From: Deltaproteobacteria bacterium
GTDB taxonomy: Bacteria > Desulfobacterota > Anaeroferrophillalia > Anaeroferrophillales > Tharpellaceae
DNA length: 11,009 bases
Direction of reading: 5' to 3'
NCBI GenBank assembly: GCA_030640695.1
Contig: DAOWIX010000026.1
Span: 1-11,009 of the forward strand
The notes under the pieces: model-generated
The model's input: the letters and a program-made list of their open reading frames with translations, nothing else
Told to the model about the DNA's origin: nothing
Databases searched by the model: none
Position numbers and translations under genes: made by a program
Shown here: in pieces, positions 5,924 to 11,009 of the stretch
Position numbering within the stretch: position 1 is the stretch's first letter
Layout of the letters: each line of letters begins with the position of its first letter

Positions 5924-5948
5924 ACATTGAGACGCATAAAGTTAAGCC

Positions 5949-7091
5949 ATGCGAATTTTGATTATTGAACCATTTAATAGCGGGTCTCATGCCGCTTGGG
6001 CCCAAGGGTATCAGCGGCACAGCTCTCATAGCGTCGAAATTCTCGGTTTGCCGGGAAAAAACTGGAAGTGGCGTATGTTGGGGGCGGCAGTCACTTTGGC
6101 ACGCCAATATCAGGAGTTAATTGTCGCTGGAAAGCAGTATGACTTGATACTGGCTTCGGATATGTTTGACCTGGCGGCTTTTTTGGGGCTGATTCGCAAA
6201 TTTTCCGGTTCCGGCTCAGGTTTTGGCCCGCCTGTCGCTCTCTATTTTCACGAAAATCAGCTAACCTATCCTCAGTCGCCAAATGAGCAGAGTCGGCTTG
6301 CCGGACGTGATCGTAAGTTTGGATTGATCAATTTCACCAGTGCTCTCGCAGCCGATACCTGCTTTTTTAATTCCGACTTCCATCGTCTAAGTTTTATCGA
6401 AGCATTGCCGGGTTTTCTGGGTCGTTCTCCTGATTGTCAGGAGCTTGACGCAATTGCTGAAATTGAACGAAAGTCTGAGGTTCTTTATCTCGGTCTTGAT
6501 CTTGAACGATTGTCAGCGTTAAAGCCTTCTAAAGAGCTGTTTGGTGAGTCCGACCGACCGCCTCTGATTTTGTGGAATCATCGCTGGGAGTATGACAAGA
6601 ACCCAGCCGAATTCTTTGCCGTATTGCAGGAGTTGATGGCTTTGGGGGTTGATTTTGAAGTTGCGATTTTAGGTGAACACTACCAACCTCCACCCGAGCT
6701 TTTTCTCGAGAATCAGAAGCTTCTCGGTTCACGTCTGCTCCATTTTGGTTATGCCGAGAACTTTGCTGACTATGTCGCCTGGCTCTGGCGGGCCGATATC
6801 CTGCCGGTAACCTCAAATCACGACTTTTTCGGTGCCAGCGTGGTCGAGGCGGTTTACTGCAATTGTTATCCTCTTTTACCGCGTCGTCTGGCTTATCCTG
6901 AACATTTTCCAAAATCTGGAGATGATAAGTTTTTTTATTGTGATTCCAGAGAGTTGTGTGAAAAACTTAAATCTTTGATTGACCATGTAGGCGAGGTTCG
7001 TTCAACCAAGCTTAGCTCTCAGGTGGCCCATTACGACTGGTCTCAGATGGCTCCGCAATATGATAAAAAATTGGCTAGCTTGATCTCTTAA
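5949..7091 (+). CDS. QTMAN/GTDC1-like glycosyltransferase (DUF3524 family)
   Basis: A 380-residue cytosolic GT-B type glycosyltransferase resembling animal GTDC1, now known as tRNA-queuosine alpha-mannosyltransferase (QTMAN), which adds mannose to queuosine at the wobble position of tRNA-Asp. Seen here: an N-terminal Rossmann half starting MRILIIEPFNSGSH (residues 1-14), the signature LYFHENQLTYP (98-108), a FFNSDFHR segment (139-146), NHRWEYDKNP (210-219) opening the C-terminal donor-binding half, and SNHDFFGASVVEA (289-301) with Glu300 in the position of the donor-binding EX7E-type region. Length and motif order fit the family along the whole protein. Whether bacterial members mannosylate queuosine, use another sugar or act on something else is not settled by sequence. 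ATG 5949 lacks a clear Shine-Dalgarno motif; an 18-base gap to the upstream stop before element insertion suggests translational coupling was possible. The next gene starts 23 bases after its stop. Confidence 0.85.
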   Translation: MRILIIEPFNSGSHAAWAQGYQRHSSHSVEILGLPGKNWKWRMLGAAVTLARQYQELIVAGKQYDLILASDMFDLAAFLGLIRKFSGSGSGFGPPVALYFHENQLTYPQSPNEQSRLAGRDRKFGLINFTSALAADTCFFNSDFHRLSFIEALPGFLGRSPDCQELDAIAEIERKSEVLYLGLDLERLSALKPSKELFGESDRPPLILWNHRWEYDKNPAEFFAVLQELMALGVDFEVAILGEHYQPPPELFLENQKLLGSRLLHFGYAENFADYVAWLWRADILPVTSNHDFFGASVVEAVYCNCYPLLPRRLAYPEHFPKSGDDKFFYCDSRELCEKLKSLIDHVGEVRSTKLSSQVAHYDWSQMAPQYDKKLASLIS

Positions 7092-7114
7092 AACTCTAAT
7101 TTACTGAGTTTACC

Positions 7115-10100
7115 ATGCCAAATTCCATTCTGATTTTCACTACTCTCCAACTATTCATTTTCCTGGTGGTTATAATCTGGGTTCGGTGGCGACTTGCGCG
7201 TAAAGAACTAAAACTTGAAAATGATTTCAAAGATAAACGAATAGTTCTTGATGCCGAGCTTGAGGCGAGCCAAAAGTCTCTTCGTGATCTTTATGAAGAT
7301 GCTTCAATCGCGTACGCTTCACTGGCTCCTGACGGCGAACGGATCTTGCGTAATAACCGCGCTTTTGCCGAGCTCTTTGAACGGCGGTCCGAGGAGTTGG
7401 TTGGCCTGGATCTAATAACTTTTTTCCCCGATCTGCCGGAAGGTTGGATTAAGGCCCGCCGGATTCTTGATCAGATCCGTCAAGGGCAGGGGGCCGATGA
7501 TCTTGAAGTCAAGATCAAAAGGGCTGATGGAGATCTTTTGTGGGTCACGATGGCAGTTCGTGATCTCAAAGATGAGGGTGGGGCGATTTTCGAAACCCGG
7601 ATCAGCCTGGTTGATATCAGTGATCGAAAAGCGGCCGAGTTGAAACTTAAAGAGAGTGAAAAACAGTTTCGTACCCTGGTTGAAAATATTCCCGGCGTGG
7701 TCTATCGTTACCAGCTGACCGAGCCGGTCGGGATGCTGTACGTCAGTGATCAAATTGAAAAGTTGACCGGTTATGAGAAAGATATATTCTTAGGTGAGAA
7801 AGCGTCCGAAGGTTTTGCATCAATTATTCATCCCGATGACTTTGAGCGTATCAGCCAGGAAACTTTTGCCGCAATTGCTGAACATAAAACCTATCTGATT
7901 GAATATCGACTTGTCGATCGGGATGGTGAGGAGCATTGGATACTTTCTAAAGGCCAAGCCCAATATGATGAGCAGGGGCAGCCTTTTTGTCTGCACGGAA
8001 CGATTATCGAAATTACCGATAAAAAAATTATTGAAGAGGCTCTGTTAGATGCTGAAAAACGTAATCGGTTGTTGCTTGAATCGGTGGCTGAAGGTATTTT
8101 TGGGGTGGATAGTCTGGGTCGCATAACATTTATCAATCCGGCAGCCGCCAGGATGCTTAATTATGAAGTTGACGAACTTGTCGGCCGCCCGATTCATGAT
8201 CTGATCCATCATAGTTATCCCGATGGCAGCAAATACGAAGAGGACTCCGGCCCTCTTTTTGCAGCTTGTCGAAACGGTGTCAGCAGCCAACGTGCGGATG
8301 AGATTTTCTGGCGTCAGGATGGTAGCAGTTTTAATGTCGATTACTCCTGTGTCCCGGTTCGGCAGCAGCAGGAGCTGGTTGGTGCGGTCATGGTTTTTCG
8401 TGATATTACCGATATAGTTGCCATGCATCGAGACTTTGTCAATCTTCTCGAAAACAGTACCGATATTATCTATATCAAAGATATGGATTTGAAAATCAGA
8501 GTCTGCAGTAAAGGTTTAATGCTCGATTCCGATTTTATCGATCGTCATGAACTCGAGGGTAAAAATGACTATGAAATCTTTCCTCCGGCTTTTGCTGAAC
8601 GTAACTACCAGGTGGAACAGGAAATCCTGCGTACTGGTCGGCCAGTACTCAATTATGAGGACAGCTACTATACTGAAGGTGGCGATAATTTAAGGTGGTT
8701 GAGTTTTAGTAAACGGCCGATCTTTGACCATGCTGACCATGTCGTTGGTCTTTTTGCCATCGGTAAAGATATCACCGTAATGAAGCAGCTGGCTCATGAG
8801 CTGGCCGGGGCCAAGGAAGCGGCAGAATCGGCCAACCATGCCAAAAGTTTTTTTCTGGCCAATATGAGTCACGAAATTCGCACTCCAATGAATGCCATTA
8901 TTGGTATGACCCACCTTTGCCGCCAGACTGAACTTAACGATAAACAGCGTAATTATCTTGAAAAAATTGATCGGGCATCTCAATCTCTGTTGGGAGTTAT
9001 TAACGATATTTTAGATTTTTCCAAAGTTGAAGCGGGAAAGCTGGAGCTTGAAAATATAGAATTTGAACTCGATAAGGTGCTTGAAAATCTCTACAATCTG
9101 ATTGGTATCAAAGCCCGGGAAAAAGATTTGGAGCTGCTTTTCGACAGTAGTCATGAGACTCCTCAAAATCTGCTTGGTGACCCCTTACGCTTAGGGCAGG
9201 TACTTATTAATCTGGCAAATAATGCGGTTAAATTTACTGATCAGGGTGAGGTTGTAATCAGTGTGCGGGTGATTGATAATCGCCATGAAGAGATTAAGCT
9301 GCAATTTTCTATCAAAGATACGGGTATAGGTATCAGCCCGGAACAGCAGAAACAGCTCTTTCACCCTTTCAGTCAAGCCGATAGTTCCACTACCCGAAAA
9401 TATGGCGGTACCGGTTTAGGATTGGTGATCTGCAAGCGTCTGGTGGAGTTGATGGGCGGCGATATCTGGGTTACCAGCAAACCTGATCAGGGTTCAACTT
9501 TCCATTTTACGGTCTGGTTCGGTCTGCAAACCGGTGATCAGGTTCAAACCAAGAGTCTCTTGGCCGACCACTTAAAGAATTTACGGGTTCTCGTGGTCGA
9601 TGATAATGCTACGGCCCGCGATATTTTAAGTTCCATGTTGAGTTCTTTGGGTTTTGTCGTCACGGTCGCCACTTCCGGATTGGAAGGGGTTGATTTACTG
9701 GTTGCAGCTGAAGCTGAACGAAAACCTTTCCAACTGGTCTTGATGGATTGGAAAATGCCGGGTTTGGATGGTCTTGAAACCGTTCAGTTAATACGTGAAA
9801 AACACGATATTTCGGAAGAACTTAAAATTATTATGGTCACAGCTTATGGACGGGAAGAGGTGATGCTTAAAGCTAGACAGGCGGGCCTGGATGGCTTTTT
9901 GCTGAAACCGATCACTTCGTCTCTACTTTTTGATAATATTATGGAGGCTTTTGGTCAGGAGGTACCAAAGCGTTCCCACTATAAAATTTCAGCTCGAATT
10001 GAATCAGAGGTGGTCAAAACTCTGCATGGAGCCCGCATTCTTCTGGTTGAAGATAATGAGATCAACCAGGAAGTTGCGCTGGAGCTATTGCAAAATGCCG

Positions 10101-11009
10101 GTATGCAGGTTAAACTTGCAAGTGATGGACGCCAAGCGGTTGCAATGGTACAGGATGAATGTTTTGACGGCGTTCTCATGGATATTCAGATGCCGATTAT
10201 GGACGGTTATCAAGCGTCCCGGGCGATCAGGGGCCAGGAAAAATTTAAAGATTTGCCGATTATCGCCATGACTGCCAACGCCATGACTGATGATCGGGAG
10301 AAGAGTCTGACGGCCGGCATGAATGATCATATATCCAAACCGATCAAGGTTCATGATATGTTGGTGACGATGGCCCGTTGGATTATGCCTGGAGTTCCGG
10401 TAGCAACCGAAATAGAGAGCGAAGCTGTGCCGTTGCTGCCGGAATCTACGGTGCCGGTTCCCCCGGAGCCTCTGTTCGTACATGAAAAGCTTAATGCTAT
10501 AGATGGTCTCGATGTGTCCGCCGGCTTGGCGACGGTTCAGGGCAATGAGGTTCTTTACCATAAATTGCTGGTTAAATTCAGACAGAATCAGGATGACATT
10601 GGGGAAAAATTTCGTCAAGCCCAGATTTTAGGAGAGCGCTCAAGTGCCGAGCGATTGGTTCACACTTTAAAAGGCGTGGCTGGTAATCTTGGGGCTTGGG
10701 CTGTGCAGAAAGCGGCCCAAAATTTTGAGTCAGTTCTACGTGAAGAGTGTAAGAGTTGGGACGAAAATCCTGATTTAAACCACTTAAATAAACCGCTACA
10801 AATTTTAGAACAAGAAGTTGCCGGTTTGCTTCAGGGTCTTGAGGCTGCCTTTGTGAGAGTAGCTGAAGTCAAGCCTGTAACTCCAGTTGAGTTCCAAGTT
10901 CAATATAATGATTTGAAACCTCTTCTTGATGAGCTGGAGCAACTTCTGGCCGATGATGATACACGAGCCACCGAAGTTCTTGAAAGCTTGCATGTTAAGC
11001 TCTCTTCAG
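7115..11009 (+). CDS. Multi-PAS hybrid histidine kinase with two receivers and Hpt domain (3' end outside window)
   Basis: Translation from ATG 7115 runs without a stop to the window edge (1298 codons, incomplete). Order: one N-terminal transmembrane helix (about 5-23) followed by Arg-rich residues; a coiled segment; four PAS domains (about 55-170, 184-305, 316-432 and 441-555, with PAC-like ends such as VDISDRK, IEITDKK, FRDITD and GKDIT); a HisKA domain with His586 in MSHEIRTPMNA; a HATPase with NLANNAVKF (699-707), DTGIGIS (735-741) and GGTGLGL (764-770); receiver 1 with Asp829/830, Asp878, Thr909 and Lys931; receiver 2 with Glu979/Asp980, Asp1023, Thr1053 and Lys1075; and an Hpt domain with His1183 in HTLKGVAGNLGA. 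All relay residues are intact, giving a His-Asp-His phosphorelay in one polypeptide with two candidate aspartates. There is almost no periplasmic part, so sensing is probably cytoplasmic through the PAS domains. The start is forced, since an in-frame TAA lies at 7097; the Shine-Dalgarno (GAG, 6 bases away) is weak. The final regulator is not in view. Confidence 0.92.
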   Translation, partial: MPNSILIFTTLQLFIFLVVIIWVRWRLARKELKLENDFKDKRIVLDAELEASQKSLRDLYEDASIAYASLAPDGERILRNNRAFAELFERRSEELVGLDLITFFPDLPEGWIKARRILDQIRQGQGADDLEVKIKRADGDLLWVTMAVRDLKDEGGAIFETRISLVDISDRKAAELKLKESEKQFRTLVENIPGVVYRYQLTEPVGMLYVSDQIEKLTGYEKDIFLGEKASEGFASIIHPDDFERISQETFAAIAEHKTYLIEYRLVDRDGEEHWILSKGQAQYDEQGQPFCLHGTIIEITDKKIIEEALLDAEKRNRLLLESVAEGIFGVDSLGRITFINPAAARMLNYEVDELVGRPIHDLIHHSYPDGSKYEEDSGPLFAACRNGVSSQRADEIFWRQDGSSFNVDYSCVPVRQQQELVGAVMVFRDITDIVAMHRDFVNLLENSTDIIYIKDMDLKIRVCSKGLMLDSDFIDRHELEGKNDYEIFPPAFAERNYQVEQEILRTGRPVLNYEDSYYTEGGDNLRWLSFSKRPIFDHADHVVGLFAIGKDITVMKQLAHELAGAKEAAESANHAKSFFLANMSHEIRTPMNAIIGMTHLCRQTELNDKQRNYLEKIDRASQSLLGVINDILDFSKVEAGKLELENIEFELDKVLENLYNLIGIKAREKDLELLFDSSHETPQNLLGDPLRLGQVLINLANNAVKFTDQGEVVISVRVIDNRHEEIKLQFSIKDTGIGISPEQQKQLFHPFSQADSSTTRKYGGTGLGLVICKRLVELMGGDIWVTSKPDQGSTFHFTVWFGLQTGDQVQTKSLLADHLKNLRVLVVDDNATARDILSSMLSSLGFVVTVATSGLEGVDLLVAAEAERKPFQLVLMDWKMPGLDGLETVQLIREKHDISEELKIIMVTAYGREEVMLKARQAGLDGFLLKPITSSLLFDNIMEAFGQEVPKRSHYKISARIESEVVKTLHGARILLVEDNEINQEVALELLQNAGMQVKLASDGRQAVAMVQDECFDGVLMDIQMPIMDGYQASRAIRGQEKFKDLPIIAMTANAMTDDREKSLTAGMNDHISKPIKVHDMLVTMARWIMPGVPVATEIESEAVPLLPESTVPVPPEPLFVHEKLNAIDGLDVSAGLATVQGNEVLYHKLLVKFRQNQDDIGEKFRQAQILGERSSAERLVHTLKGVAGNLGAWAVQKAAQNFESVLREECKSWDENPDLNHLNKPLQILEQEVAGLLQGLEAAFVRVAEVKPVTPVEFQVQYNDLKPLLDELEQLLADDDTRATEVLESLHVKLSS

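Noticed and set aside
6529..6912. 127-codon minus-strand open frame
   Set aside because: Antisense to conserved motifs of the glycosyltransferase; Arg/Pro/Ser-rich low-complexity translation typical of a shadow frame.
8045..8428. 127-codon minus-strand open frame
   Set aside because: Antisense to the third PAS domain of the long kinase, with no ribosome-binding site or recognisable fold.
10085..10618. 177-codon open frame on the minus strand
   Set aside because: It lies opposite the receiver 2 and linker region of the long kinase, whose frame is clearly coding. Its composition looks like an antisense shadow and no family is recognisable.

Overview
The window reads as chromosomal DNA of a Gram-negative anaerobe, most likely from the former Deltaproteobacteria (Desulfobacterota/Desulfuromonadales-like). 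This is inferred from gene content: a 2-hydroxyacyl-CoA dehydratase-type iron-sulfur protein (typical of strict anaerobes), two large hybrid histidine kinases with periplasmic or PAS sensing, Sec-type signal peptides, and a short palindromic element of a kind common in such genomes. No taxon marker is present, so the assignment is tentative.

Layout. On the minus strand at the left lie a 2-hydroxyacyl-CoA dehydratase D-type subunit (1184 to 102) and, just downstream of it, what looks like the first codons of another gene cut by the window edge. A 584-base divergent intergenic region follows. It holds two close dyads (1362-1375 and 1380-1397), one copy of a 153-bp inverted-repeat element (1423-1575), and a T-rich leader. 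All further genes are on the plus strand: a hybrid kinase with a periplasmic solute-binding sensor (1769-4219), an exported DUF4139 protein (4319-5773), a second copy of the 153-bp element in the opposite orientation (5771-5923), a bacterial homologue of the tRNA-queuosine mannosyltransferase QTMAN/GTDC1 (5949-7091), and a very long kinase with four PAS domains, two receivers and an Hpt domain (7115 to beyond the window end). The long kinase has no stop codon inside the window.

How the genes may work together. The plus-strand genes are closely spaced and could be one transcription unit. The two kinases are separate sensors with no DNA-binding output in the window. The hybrid kinase at 1769 ends in a receiver and the last protein carries its own complete His-Asp-Asp-His relay. 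No shared pathway with the DUF4139 protein or the glycosyltransferase can be deduced.

The most notable structure is the pair of 153-bp elements. They differ at 6 positions, lie in opposite orientations, and are each flanked by a different 4-bp direct repeat (AACT; ACAT). Their long central hairpin shows one compensatory base-pair change. The second copy sits exactly at the stop codon of the DUF4139 gene, where the element's own first three bases (TGA) serve as the stop. Removing the element and one copy of the flanking repeat restores the same TGA. This looks like a non-autonomous MITE-like element whose insertion left the upstream protein unchanged while separating it from the next gene.
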